DNA from: Candidatus Onthomonas avicola
GTDB lineage: Bacteria; Bacillota; Clostridia; Oscillospirales; Oscillospiraceae
Assembly (NCBI GenBank): GCA_018710845.1
Contig: DVJB01000019.1
Coordinates: 1-50,918 of the forward strand
Length of the DNA stretch: 50,918 nucleotides
Direction of reading: 5' to 3'
Below the pieces are notes generated by a model. The model was not told the origin of the DNA, searched no databases, and saw only the letters and a list, made by a program, of their open reading frames with translations. The position numbers and the translations under genes were made by a program. This document shows positions 41,164 to 49,222 of the stretch, piece after piece (position 1 is the stretch's first letter; every line of letters begins with the position of its first letter).

Positions 41164-42099
41164 ATGGAACAGATTTTGGAGGTGGAGCATCTCTCGCTCA
41201 CCTTTGTGCAATACGCCTCCGGCCTGCGCCGCCGGGCGCTGCAGGTGCTCGACGACCTCTCCCTGACCGTCGCGGCCGGGCAGGTGGTGGCCGTGGTGGG
41301 CGCGAGCGGCTCGGGCAAGAGCCTGCTGGCGCACGGGATTCTCGGCATCCTGCCCTACAACGCCCGGATGGGCGGCGGGCTGCGTTACCGCGGCGCGCCG
41401 CTGGACGAGGCGCGGGCCAAGACCCTGCGCGGGCGGGAGATCGTCCTCGTCCCGCAGGGGGTCACCTGGCTTGACCCGCTGGAGACGGTGGGCGCACAGC
41501 TGCGGCGGGGCAGCCGCCGCCCTGCCGACCGGGCCGCCAGCCGGGCTGCCCTGGCCGGCTACGGCCTGGGGGAGGAGACAGAGCGCCTCTATCCCTTCGA
41601 GCTCTCCGGCGGCATGGCGCGCCGGGTGCTGCTGGCCGCGGCGGCGATGGAGCGGCCCCGCCTGGTGATCGCCGACGAGCCGACGTCCGGCCTGGACGCC
41701 CGCGCCGCGGCGCGCGTGCTGGGCCACTTTCGCGACCTGGCGGCGGACGGGGCGGGTGTGCTCTTTATCACACATGACCTGGAGCTGGCGCTGACGGTGG
41801 CCGACCGGGTCGTCGTCCTCTACGCGGGGCAGACGGTGGAGGAGGCGGCCGCCGGGGATTTTGCCGCTGGCCGCCTGCGCCACCCCTATACGCGCGCGCT
41901 CTGGGCGGCGCTGCCGCGAAACGGCTTTCTCCCACTGGCGGGGACGCAGCCCTACCCGGGAGAGATTACAGGTGGATGCCGGTTCGCCCCGCGCTGCCCC
42001 CGCTGCCGTCCGGACTGCCGGGAACGTGCGCCGGAGGAGCGGGCGTTTGCGGGCGGCAGGGTGCGCTGCCACGATCCGGAGGGAGGGGACGCGCGATGA
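41164..42099 (+). CDS. ABC transporter ATP-binding protein (NikD/DppD type)
   Basis: A 311-residue ATPase subunit. Walker A is GASGSGKSLLAH, the signature is ELSGGMARRVLLAAAAM, Walker B is RLVIADEPTSGLD and the switch histidine follows in FITHDLELAL. The C-terminal oligopeptide/nickel extension with cysteines (CRFAPRCPRCRPDC) is present, as is typical. The ATG at 41164 is chosen since AGGAGGT stands seven bases upstream. The stop overlaps the start of the next ATPase gene (ATGA). Confidence 0.88.
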   Translation: MEQILEVEHLSLTFVQYASGLRRRALQVLDDLSLTVAAGQVVAVVGASGSGKSLLAHGILGILPYNARMGGGLRYRGAPLDEARAKTLRGREIVLVPQGVTWLDPLETVGAQLRRGSRRPADRAASRAALAGYGLGEETERLYPFELSGGMARRVLLAAAAMERPRLVIADEPTSGLDARAAARVLGHFRDLAADGAGVLFITHDLELALTVADRVVVLYAGQTVEEAAAGDFAAGRLRHPYTRALWAALPRNGFLPLAGTQPYPGEITGGCRFAPRCPRCRPDCRERAPEERAFAGGRVRCHDPEGGDAR

Positions 42100-42701
42100 G
42101 CCTGGAGGCGAGAAATCTCTCCTTCCGTTACCGGCGGCGGGGCGGCGAGGTGCTGCGCGACATCTCCCTCACCCTCGCGCCCGGCGAACGGCTGGGCCTC
42201 GGCGGCGCGAGCGGGCGCGGCAAGACGACGCTGTGCAAGCTGCTGGCCGGGTATGAGCGCCCGACCGCCGGCCAGGTGCTCGCAGACGGCGTGCCGCCGG
42301 CGCGTTGGCGCGGATTCGCTCCGGTGCAGATGATCTGGCAGCACCCGGAGAGCGCCGTGGACCCCCTCCTCAAGCTGCGCGAGACGCTCTATGAGGCCGG
42401 GCCGGTCCCTAGGCGGCTGCTCGACGCGCTCGGCATCCAGCCGGGCTGGCTGGACCGCTACCCCTCCGAGCTCTCCGGCGGCGAGCTGCAGCGCTTTTGC
42501 CTGGCGCGCGCGCTGCGGCCCCAGGTGCGCTATCTGCTCTGCGATGAGCTGTCGGCCATGCTCGACCCCATCACCCAGGCCCAGCTCTGGGCCTTCCTCC
42601 TGGACGAGGCGCGCGAGCGCGGCCTGGGATTGCTGATTGTCAGCCACGAGCGCGCCCTGCTCGACCGGCTGTGCACGCGCCGGATCTCACTGGACGAATA
42701 G
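42096..42701 (+). CDS. ABC transporter ATP-binding protein (NikE/DppF type), short
   Basis: A 201-residue ATPase, 60 or more residues shorter than usual. Walker A is GASGRGKTTLCKL, the signature is ELSGGELQRFCLARAL, Walker B is YLLCDELSAMLD and the switch is IVSHERAL. The core is therefore complete. It lacks the C-terminal oligopeptide extension that its partner keeps. GGAGGGAGGGGACGCGCG precedes the ATG. It closes the lar-transporter operon and is followed by a strong hairpin. Confidence 0.86.
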   Translation: MSLEARNLSFRYRRRGGEVLRDISLTLAPGERLGLGGASGRGKTTLCKLLAGYERPTAGQVLADGVPPARWRGFAPVQMIWQHPESAVDPLLKLRETLYEAGPVPRRLLDALGIQPGWLDRYPSELSGGELQRFCLARALRPQVRYLLCDELSAMLDPITQAQLWAFLLDEARERGLGLLIVSHERALLDRLCTRRISLDE

Positions 42702-42717
42702 GACGAATAAAAAAGCA

Positions 42718-42743
42718 CGGACCGCGGGGATACCCGCGGTCCG
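42718..42743 (-). terminator. Bidirectional hairpin between the transporter and the acidic-tail gene
   Basis: An 11-bp stem (CGGACCGCGGG / CCCGCGGTCCG) with a 4-base loop. The minus strand gives a TTTTTT tract, so it terminates the gene at 42778 well; the plus-strand U-tract is weak. Confidence 0.85.
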
Positions 42744-42777
42744 CAAAATATCAGACAGATGAAGTTGTGCGCCGTGC

Positions 42778-43227
42778 TCAGCCGGTAAAGCCGTAGTCCC
42801 CGTCGTCGTCCTTCTCCGAGGTCTCGGGGGCGGGGGGCGCCTCCTCGGCGGGGGCCTCCTCCGGCGCGGCTTCCGCCTCGGCCTCCTCCGCTTCGACCTC
42901 CACCTCGACGGCGACCTCGGGGGAGACCTTCAGCTCGGCGATCTTGGCGTTGTTGGCGGCGATGGCCGCCTGGATGTCCCCAATCAGGGAGCAGACGGAG
43001 ACATACGCCTCGTCCGGGTCGGCGCCGTGGTCGGCGAAATACATCTTGCCCAGCTCCACATAGGCGGCGCGCAGATTGCTCTCCTCCTTCAGGTTGGAGG
43101 CGCGCAGCTTGGCGATGGCGGCGAGCTGGATGCTCTTGTCCACGCCGGTCTGGGCCATGTTCAGGCCGGTCTGCCCGAGCGCGGCCGCCCTTTTCTTCAG
43201 TTCGTCCATATTGACCGTGAATGCCAT
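42778..43227 (-). CDS. Helical protein with long acidic Ala/Glu/Pro tail, unknown
   Basis: A 149-residue protein I do not recognise by name. Residues 1-100 are helical (MDELKKRAAALGQTGLNMAQ, AAIAKLRASNLKEESNLRAAYVELGKMYFADHG) and resemble the phasin-like small proteins common in Clostridia, which often carry zinc ribbons or tails. From about residue 103 the protein is almost wholly E, A, P and V and ends DDDGDYGFTG. No membrane segment or signal peptide is present. A good GAGGAGG stands before the ATG at 43227. It is a single-gene unit. Confidence 0.75.
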   Translation of the reverse strand: MAFTVNMDELKKRAAALGQTGLNMAQTGVDKSIQLAAIAKLRASNLKEESNLRAAYVELGKMYFADHGADPDEAYVSVCSLIGDIQAAIAANNAKIAELKVSPEVAVEVEVEAEEAEAEAAPEEAPAEEAPPAPETSEKDDDGDYGFTG

Positions 43228-43394
43228 AGTAGTTCCTCCTCTGTGGCAAAATATTTTTTGTCCGGATGAACTTATTGTACTGTCTGGGACAGAAAAGCGC
43301 AAGCGATTTTTCCCGGTTTTCATCCATTTTTAATTTGTTTTTCAAAAACATCTGCCGTTCGCCGCGATCTGACCGACTTTTCGAAAGAGAAGAT

Positions 43395-43427
43395 GTCCGG
43401 GCAGGAGGCATTCCCTCCTGCCCGGAC
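43395..43427 (-). terminator. Terminator of thrS
   Basis: A 14-bp perfect stem (GTCCGGGCAGGAGG / CCTCCTGCCCGGAC) 17 bases past the thrS stop on the minus strand, followed by a T/C-rich tract. Confidence 0.8.
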
Positions 43428-43443
43428 AACGGGACAAGCGTTA

Positions 43444-45192
43444 TCAGCGAATCGCCTTGCTCTCCACTTCCTCGCGCAGCAGGGAGGTGAAGTCCTCCCA
43501 GCTCATCGCGCCGAGGTCCTTGCCCGAGCGGTGCCGGGGGGAGACGGTGCGGTTTTCCATGTCCTTGTCGCCCACCACGAGCATATAGGGCACCTTCTGG
43601 CCCTGGGCCTCGCGGATCTTGTAGCCCAGCTTCTCGCTGCGGTGGTCCACCTCCACGCGGAAGCCCGCGGCGGTGAGGGCGCGCTCCACCTCGTCGGCGT
43701 AGGCCGAGGCGCGGTCGGTGACTGGCAGGACCTTCACCTGTACCGGGGCGAGCCAGGCGGGGAAGGCGCCGCCGAAGTGCTCCGTGATCACGCCGATGAA
43801 GCGCTCGATGGAGCCGAGGACCACGCGGTGGATCATCACCGGGCGGTGCTTCTCGCCGTCTGCGCCGGTGTACTCCAGCTCAAAGCGCTCCGGCAGCTGC
43901 ATGTCCAGCTGGATGGTGCCGCACTGCCAGGTGCGGCCGAGGGAGTCGGCCAGGTGGAAGTCCAGCTTGGGGCCGTAGAACGCGCCGTCGCCCTCATTGA
44001 TGACGAAGCTCTTGCCCATCTCGCTGATGGCCTCCTTGAGCGTCTCCTGGGCGAATTCCCAGTCCTTCTCGTCGCCCATGTGGTCCTCCGGCATGGTGGA
44101 CAGCTCGATCTGATAGCTCAGGCCGAAGACGGAGTACACCTCGTCAAAGAGGCGGACGACGTTTTTGATCTCGTCCTTCATCTGGTCCCAGGTCATGAAG
44201 ATGTGCGCGTCGTCCTGGGTGAAGCAGCGCACGCGGAACAGCCCGTGCAGCGCGCCGGAGAGCTCATGCCGGTGCACCAGGCCGAGCTCGCCCACGCGCA
44301 GCGGCAGGTCGCGGTAGGAGTGCGGCTCGGACTTATACACCAGCATGCCGCCCGGGCAGTTCATCGGCTTGATGGCGAAGTCCTCGCCGTCGATAACGGT
44401 GGTGTACATGTTCTGCTTGTAGTGATCCCAGTGGCCGGAGCGCTCCCAGAGCTGGCGGTTTAAGATCATGGGGGTGGAGATCTCCACGTAGCCGTAGCGC
44501 TTGTGCACCTGGCGCCAGTAGTCGATCAGCGTATTGCGCAGCACCATGCCCTTGGGCAGGAAGAAGGGGAAGCCGGGGCCCTCCTCCATCAGGGTGAACA
44601 GGCCGAGCTCTTTGCCGAGCTTGCGGTGGTCGCGGCGCTTGGCCTCCTCCAGCTTGGCCAGGTACTCGTCCAGCTGGTCCTTCTTGGGGAAGGCGATGCC
44701 GTAGATGCGCTGGAGGGTCTCCCGGTTGGAGTCGCCGCGCCAGTAGGCGGCGTTGCAGGCGGTGAGTTTGATCGCGTTGCCCTTCACGCGGCCGGTGGAG
44801 TCCAGGTGCGGGCCGGCGCACAGGTCGGTGAACTCGCCCTGCTTGTAAAACGAGATGGGCTCGCCCTCCGGCAGGTCGCGGATGAGCTCGAGCTTGAACG
44901 GCTCGTCCTTCATCAGCTCCAGCGCCTCCTCCCGGGGCAGTTCAAAGCGCTCGATCTTCAGCTTCTCCTTGCAGATCTTGCGCATCTCGCCCTCGAGCTG
45001 CTCCATGATCTCCGGCGTGAAGGGGAAGGGGGAGTAGAGGTCGTAGTAAAAACCGTTGTCGATCGCCGGGCCGATGGCCAGCTTGACCTCGGGGTACAGG
45101 CGCTTGACCGCCTGGGCCAGGATGTGGGAGCAGGAGTGCCAGTAAGTGTGGCGGTACTCCGGGTTGTCAAAGGTGAATTGGTTGTCTGCCAT
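43444..45192 (-). CDS. thrS: Threonyl-tRNA synthetase without the TGS domain
   Basis: A 582-residue class II synthetase that charges tRNA-Thr. The editing domain begins almost at once with HSCSHILAQAVKRLYP and the class II core has CPGGMLVYKSEPHSYRDLPLR (motif 2 region) and FTQDDAHIFM. The C-terminal anticodon domain (LAPVQVKVLPVTDRASAYADEV) is complete. Usual length is about 640, because an N-terminal TGS domain precedes the editing domain; here that part is absent. The ATG at 45192 has AAGGAGG before it. A T-box leader upstream controls it by uncharged tRNA-Thr. Confidence 0.95.
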   Translation of the reverse strand: MADNQFTFDNPEYRHTYWHSCSHILAQAVKRLYPEVKLAIGPAIDNGFYYDLYSPFPFTPEIMEQLEGEMRKICKEKLKIERFELPREEALELMKDEPFKLELIRDLPEGEPISFYKQGEFTDLCAGPHLDSTGRVKGNAIKLTACNAAYWRGDSNRETLQRIYGIAFPKKDQLDEYLAKLEEAKRRDHRKLGKELGLFTLMEEGPGFPFFLPKGMVLRNTLIDYWRQVHKRYGYVEISTPMILNRQLWERSGHWDHYKQNMYTTVIDGEDFAIKPMNCPGGMLVYKSEPHSYRDLPLRVGELGLVHRHELSGALHGLFRVRCFTQDDAHIFMTWDQMKDEIKNVVRLFDEVYSVFGLSYQIELSTMPEDHMGDEKDWEFAQETLKEAISEMGKSFVINEGDGAFYGPKLDFHLADSLGRTWQCGTIQLDMQLPERFELEYTGADGEKHRPVMIHRVVLGSIERFIGVITEHFGGAFPAWLAPVQVKVLPVTDRASAYADEVERALTAAGFRVEVDHRSEKLGYKIREAQGQKVPYMLVVGDKDMENRTVSPRHRSGKDLGAMSWEDFTSLLREEVESKAIR

Positions 45193-45472
45193 GGGAAATT
45201 GCCTCCTTATCGCGTGTTTCGGGGCGGGAGACAAAAATCCCACCCCTGACGGACATCAGGGGTGGGATGAAGGTTCATCTCACGGTTCCACCCTGCTTGA
45301 CGCGCCGCGCGGCGCGCCCGCTCTTTGGCCGCTGTAACGTGCGGACACGGCAGGCTTGTCTTCACCTGCGGCTCCGGGGCGGTGTCACCGGTTCGGGCGC
45401 AAGGCGCTTACAGCACATGGCGCCTCTCTCTGGCCGCTCTTCGCGGATTCGTCCCCATCAAAGCCAATTTAC
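45193..45472 (-). ncRNA. T-box riboswitch leader of thrS
   Basis: The conserved T-box element reads AGGGTGGAACCGTGAG on the minus strand (complement of about 45280-45295). Next is a strong terminator, the stem TCCCACCCCTGA/TCAGGGGTGGGA with TTTTT (about 45235-45270). Stem I features are visible upstream: AGAGAGGCGCC with GCTGTAAGCGCC, then GGAGCC. Candidate threonine specifiers are ACC or ACA in CCGAACCGGTGACACC; I cannot fix which. Uncharged tRNA-Thr would favour the antiterminator. Confidence 0.9.
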
Positions 45473-45478
45473 CCGTTT

Positions 45479-45506
45479 ATTATAACAGCTCGCACCGGAT
45501 TGTCAA
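45479..45506 (-). promoter_or_regulatory. Promoter of the thrS T-box transcript
   Basis: Minus-strand perfect TTGACA (45501-45506), 16-bp spacer, perfect TATAAT (45479-45484). Confidence 0.85.
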
Positions 45507-45585
45507 GGGGAGAAAGGGAAGAAGCCGCGCTGGCCGTTTCCGGATTTTGCATTTTTAAGACAGAAAAATGGGCCGAATGGCAACG

Positions 45586-45618
45586 AAAAGCCGCCTCTCA
45601 TAACGAGAAGCGGCTTTT
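45586..45618 (-). terminator. Terminator after tRNA-Gly
   Basis: AAAAGCCGCCTCTC (45586-45599) pairs with GAGAAGCGGCTTTT (45605-45618) with one mismatch. On the minus strand TTTTCGTT follows. Confidence 0.85.
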
Positions 45619-45621
45619 GTA

Positions 45622-45695
45622 TGGAGCAGGTGAAGGGAATCGAACCCTCGTGGCCAGCTTGGGAAGCTGGAGTTCTGCCATTGAACTACACCTGC
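45622..45695 (-). tRNA. tRNA-Gly, anticodon CCC
   Basis: A 74-base tRNA including an encoded CCA (complement of TGG at 45622-45624). The 7-bp acceptor is GCAGGTG/CACCTGC. The anticodon stem CCAGC/GCTGG closes the loop TTCCCAA, anticodon CCC, reading GGG. The T arm carries the usual GGTTCGATTCC. Read on the minus strand. Confidence 0.95.
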
Positions 45696-45764
45696 CCGTT
45701 TAGGGCAAGGAGTATTATACCACCTCGCCCGCGGACTTGCAAGGGGAATTTTGCCGGAATGCGC

Positions 45765-46544
45765 TCACTTTTTCCGCCGGCCCTGGTTTTTTTCGTAGAG
45801 AATCTGCAGCCCCTGGATGAGCAGGTCGGGCTCGAGGTGGATTTCCCGCCGGCAGTGCGGGGCCACCAGCGTGCCCAGACCACCGGTGAGGATGGCGGTG
45901 ACCGGCTGGCCCAGCTCCGCCTCCACCCGGTCCACCATGCCGTCGATCATGGAGGCGCAGCCGTAGATCGCGCCGGACTGCATGCAGTCCACCGTGTTGC
46001 TGCCGATCAGGCGGGCGGGGGCGGCGAAGTTGATATAGGGCAACTGCGCCGCGCGGGCGGACAGCGCGTCCACCGACACGCGCAGGCCGGGGATAATCGC
46101 CCCGCCGATATAGCTGCCCGCCGCGTCGATGACCGACATGGTGGTCGCCGTGCCCATGTCAAAGAAGACGATGGGGGCGGGATACTTGGCCAGGGCGGCC
46201 ACCGCGTCCACCACCATGTCGCTGCCGAGCTGGGCGGGGTTGTCCATGCGGATGTTCAGCCCGGTCTTGAGGCCGGAGCCGACGACGAGAATCTCCTTGC
46301 CGGTGAGCTGGTAGACCGCCTTGGGGACAACCGTGCGCAGAATGGGCACCACAGAGGAGAGGATGCCGCCCTCAATCTCCCGCGGGTCGACGCCGCGCAT
46401 CTGCAAGATTCCCTGGATGGTCAGGGCGTACTCGTCCTCCGTCTTGTTCCGGTCGCTCGCGCAGCGGGCGGAGAAGACCTGACGGCCGTTCTCGATGCCG
46501 CCGAGGACGATATTGGTGTTGCCGATGTCGATGGCCAGAATCAT
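45765..46544 (-). CDS. coaX: Type III pantothenate kinase
   Basis: A 259-residue kinase for the first step of coenzyme A synthesis. This form needs a monovalent cation and is not inhibited by CoA. Family motifs: DIGNTNIVLGG (phosphate loop) at the N-terminus, FFDMGTATTMSVIDAAGSYIGGAIIPGL, RLIGSNTVDCMQSG and ILTGGLGTL. The ATG at 46544 has only a GTGGGGGC stretch upstream, a weak site. Repeat element B3 lies just upstream of the start, so the promoter may be inside or beyond it. Confidence 0.95.
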   Translation of the reverse strand: MILAIDIGNTNIVLGGIENGRQVFSARCASDRNKTEDEYALTIQGILQMRGVDPREIEGGILSSVVPILRTVVPKAVYQLTGKEILVVGSGLKTGLNIRMDNPAQLGSDMVVDAVAALAKYPAPIVFFDMGTATTMSVIDAAGSYIGGAIIPGLRVSVDALSARAAQLPYINFAAPARLIGSNTVDCMQSGAIYGCASMIDGMVDRVEAELGQPVTAILTGGLGTLVAPHCRREIHLEPDLLIQGLQILYEKNQGRRKK

Positions 46545-46576
46545 GGCACATGCCCCCACTTTCTTCCGGGCAAAGA

Positions 46577-46604
46577 GGCTGTCAAAAAAGTATTTTTGAC
46601 AGCC
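46577..46604. promoter_or_regulatory. A/T-rich hairpin beside element B3
   Basis: GGCTGTCAAAAA (46577-46588) pairs with TTTTTGACAGCC (46593-46604), a perfect 12-bp stem lying between coaX and the end of B3. It may be a terminator for the upstream phosphatase gene or part of the element. Confidence 0.6.
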
Positions 46605-46864
46605 TTCCGAGCAAATGCAGGCATTTGCTCGGAGTTTGCAGTCCCACTGCGCGTACCCAAAGGGCATTTCCGCGCCGCCTTTGGCGGCTTGGTCACACTC
46701 CCTGCGCTCGCACACTTGTGGGACTATCAGTATTTTTGGCCCGGTCAAGGTGAATCGCCCCGCAGGGGCGAGAGAGGGCCCCCTGGGGGGTACATGCCCG
46801 TGCCAAAAATGAATTGGACTCTATTTGGCTCTTTGAGCCAAACTCGGTGAGACCTTTTTTGATA
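46605..46864 (-). repeat. Repeat element B3 (260 bp, long form, reversed)
   Basis: Third family B copy, on the minus strand. Cassette M is at 46746-46790. The core stem is AGTCCCAC/GTGGGACT (46640-46647 with 46718-46725), against AGTCTCGC/GCGAGACT in B1. The closing hairpin is CCGAGCAAATGC/GCATTTGCTCGG against CGCGCAAATGC/GCATTTGCGCG. It fills the 351-base gap between coaX and the inositol-phosphatase-like gene. Confidence 0.9.
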
Positions 46865-46895
46865 CTCTGATATTCTATCCCTTTTCCGCCGGTTG

Positions 46896-47693
46896 TCAAC
46901 CGCCTTTTTCCGTCCCCCGCAGCAGCGAGAGCGCCTGGGCGTGAATCAGGCCGTTGGTCACCAGGATGTCGGCGTTCTCCAATGGGCAGAGTCGTCCGCC
47001 GTCCATCGTGGTGCACACGCCGCCGGCCTCGCGGATGATGAGCTGCCCGGCCGCGTAGTCCCAGGGCTTGAGGTTGTACTCAAAGTACAGCTCCGCCCGC
47101 CCGGCGGCCACCCGGCACAGATCGATCGCCGCGCTGCCGCCCCGGCGCAGGTCCTCCGTGTGCAGGTAGAGGCGCTTGAGGCTGTCAAACAGCGCGTCCG
47201 CCCGCTCGGCCTTCTCATAAGGGGAGGAGCCGAAGATGGCGAGGCTGTGGCCGAGGTCGGCGCGGCCGCTGCACCGGATGCGCTCGCCGTTGCAGCGGCT
47301 GCCCATCCCCCGTGTGGCGGAGAAGACCTCCTCCCGGAATGGGTTGTACACCACGCCGAGCACCACCTCGCGCCCGTCCCAGAGGGCGAGGGAGACCGCG
47401 CTCTCCCCGTAGCCGTGGACCAGGTTGGCCGTGCCGTCGATGGGGTCTAAGATCCACATCGGCCGGTCGGGCCGGCGGGCGACGGCGCCCTCCTCCTCGC
47501 CCATGAACTGGATGCCGGGCCACCGCTCGCCCAGCTGCCGGGAGAGGGTGTGCTGCACGGCGAGGTCGGTGGCCGTGACGTAGTTGGCCGCGCTCTTCTC
47601 GTGCACGTCGGCCGCGCCGGTGCGGTCGAGAATCAGCGGCCGCAGAGCGCGCACCAGGCGGATGACCTCGCGCTCGGAGATGATCTGCTGCAT
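46896..47693 (-). CDS. Inositol monophosphatase family protein
   Basis: A 265-residue metal-dependent phosphatase of the IMPase/CysQ/FBPase superfamily. Key motifs are GEEEG (metal-binding glutamate), WILDPIDGTANLVHG with the catalytic aspartates, and WDYAAGQLIIREAGG near the end. All metal ligands are present. Such enzymes act on inositol phosphate, PAP or sugar phosphates; specificity is not clear. The ATG at 47693 has GGAGG eleven bases upstream and a conserved family start, so the longer in-frame version through the repeat region is rejected. Confidence 0.9.
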   Translation of the reverse strand: MQQIISEREVIRLVRALRPLILDRTGAADVHEKSAANYVTATDLAVQHTLSRQLGERWPGIQFMGEEEGAVARRPDRPMWILDPIDGTANLVHGYGESAVSLALWDGREVVLGVVYNPFREEVFSATRGMGSRCNGERIRCSGRADLGHSLAIFGSSPYEKAERADALFDSLKRLYLHTEDLRRGGSAAIDLCRVAAGRAELYFEYNLKPWDYAAGQLIIREAGGVCTTMDGGRLCPLENADILVTNGLIHAQALSLLRGTEKGG

Positions 47694-47765
47694 GGCGTTG
47701 TTGTCCTCCTGTTTCTCTGTATCAGATGGTGCCGCCCCCCCGGTGCCCGGCGGGCACATCGGGCC

Positions 47766-48203
47766 GCCGTAAAACGCAACAACCGTAGGGACGCATCGCA
47801 TGCGCCCGTGCCGGTCAATGCTGCCGCGTTCGCGGGCGCACGAAGTGCGCCCCTACGACATGGAAAGGTAATTTGAGGTTGCCGTAAAACGCAACAACTG
47901 TAGGGACGCATCGCATGCGCCCGTGCCGGTCAATGCTGCCGCGTTCGCGGGCGCACGAGGTGCGCCCCTACGGCATGGAAAGGTAATTTGAGGTTGCCGT
48001 AAAACGCAACAACCGTAGGGGCGCATCGCATGCGCCCGTGCCGGTCAATGCTGCCGCGTTCGCGGGCGCACGAAGTGCGCCCCTACGGCATGGAAAGGTA
48101 ATTTGAGGTTGCCGTAAAACGCAACAACTGTAGGGACGCATCGCATGCGCCCGTGCCGGTCAATGCTGCCGCGTTCGCGGGCGCACGAAGTGCGCCCCTA
48201 CGG
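47766..48203. repeat. Repeat array C: 115-bp tandem repeats with inverted ends
   Basis: Three full 115-bp units (starting 47766, 47881, 47996) and a fourth partial unit (48111-48203). Each holds an inverted-repeat body from CCGTAGGG(A/G)CGCAT to GTGCGCCCCTACGG, with inner hairpins CGCATCGCATGCG and GCGCACGAAGTGCGC, and a spacer GCATGGAAAGGTAATTTGAG. Units differ by only a few bases. It fills the 528-base gap between the IMPase-like gene and the ROK kinase gene; I see no gene in it. Confidence 0.93.
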
Positions 48204-48221
48204 TGCGGTGGGACGGGCCGG

Positions 48222-49175
48222 TCAGATACGCGGCATGTCCAGCAGTGCCGCGCCGATGATGCCGGCGTCGCCGCCGAGCTGAGCCTTGACAAAGCGGGTG
48301 GACTGCACCCCCTGGCGCACGCGGGTGCGCTCGGCCACCATCGCCTGGAGGGGGTGAAGCAGGTTCTCCTCCCGCTCGTTGGCCACGCCGCCGCCCAGGC
48401 AGATCAGCTCGGGGGAGAAGATGTTCACCGCGTTGGCCAGCCCGTCGGCGAGGTAGGAGAGGTAGCGCTCCGTCAGCTCCCGGGCCGCCGCGTCCCCCGC
48501 CTCCATCGCCAGGAAGGAGGTCCGCCCGCTCACCCGCCCGAGGTCCCCGCCGCACAGGTCCCACATGGCGCTCTCCGGGTGCGATCGCATCTGTTCGCGC
48601 GTCATGCGCTTGAGCGCGGTGGCGGAGGAGTACTGCTCCCAGCAGCCCTGCCGCCCGCAGGGGCAGGGGACCCCGTCGTGCTCGATCACCATATGTCCGA
48701 TCTCGGTGCCCTGCAGGCGGATGCCGTTGGCGGTCTTGCGCAGGTAGCTGCCGCCCACGCCGGTGCCGAGGGTGAACATCATCATAAACGGGCTGTCCCG
48801 CCCGCAGCCGGCCAGGCCCTCGCCCAGCACGGCACAGCAGGCGTCGTTTTCCAGATAGACCTCCACCGGCCACAGCCGCTGAAAGAGCGCGCGCACCGGC
48901 GTGTGGTCAAACGGGGCGTTGACCGTCTTGACGGCCACGCCGGCCGCGTCGTCTACCATGCCGGGCACGCCGATGCCGACGGCGCGCACCTGCTCCGGCG
49001 GCAGGCCCGCTGTCTCGACCGCCTGCCGGGCGATCCGGACCAATCCGGTCACCGTCTCCTCCCCCGTGTCGAAGACGCTCGCCCGGACCTTGGCCTTGGC
49101 GATGATCCGGTTGTGCTCGTCCACCACGCCGGCGACCAGGTTGGTGCCGCCGACGTCAATCCCGATGCGCACCAT
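48222..49175 (-). CDS. ROK-family sugar kinase (glucokinase-like)
   Basis: A 317-residue ROK kinase. It starts GIDVGGTNLVAGVVDEHN (ATP phosphate loop), then GIGVPGMVD, ENDACCAVLGE (catalytic aspartate), the zinc motif EIGHMVIEHDGVPCPCGRQGCWEQ and the adenine-site GGGVA. Cysteines of CxCGxxGC are intact, which marks a kinase and not a bare repressor; no N-terminal HTH is present. Glucose or another hexose is the likely substrate. It follows hprK on the same strand, consistent with a sugar-metabolism role. A hairpin resembling a B-element end lies between them. Confidence 0.92.
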   Translation of the reverse strand: MVRIGIDVGGTNLVAGVVDEHNRIIAKAKVRASVFDTGEETVTGLVRIARQAVETAGLPPEQVRAVGIGVPGMVDDAAGVAVKTVNAPFDHTPVRALFQRLWPVEVYLENDACCAVLGEGLAGCGRDSPFMMMFTLGTGVGGSYLRKTANGIRLQGTEIGHMVIEHDGVPCPCGRQGCWEQYSSATALKRMTREQMRSHPESAMWDLCGGDLGRVSGRTSFLAMEAGDAAARELTERYLSYLADGLANAVNIFSPELICLGGGVANEREENLLHPLQAMVAERTRVRQGVQSTRFVKAQLGGDAGIIGAALLDMPRI

Positions 49176-49222
49176 GCGCGCCGCCCCCTCTCTGGTCCGT
49201 CAAAGACGCCCTTGACGGCCTT

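Noticed and set aside
47766-48203. The 115-bp array considered as a CRISPR array
   Set aside because: The units are almost identical over their whole length, with no unique spacers, and no cas genes are present.
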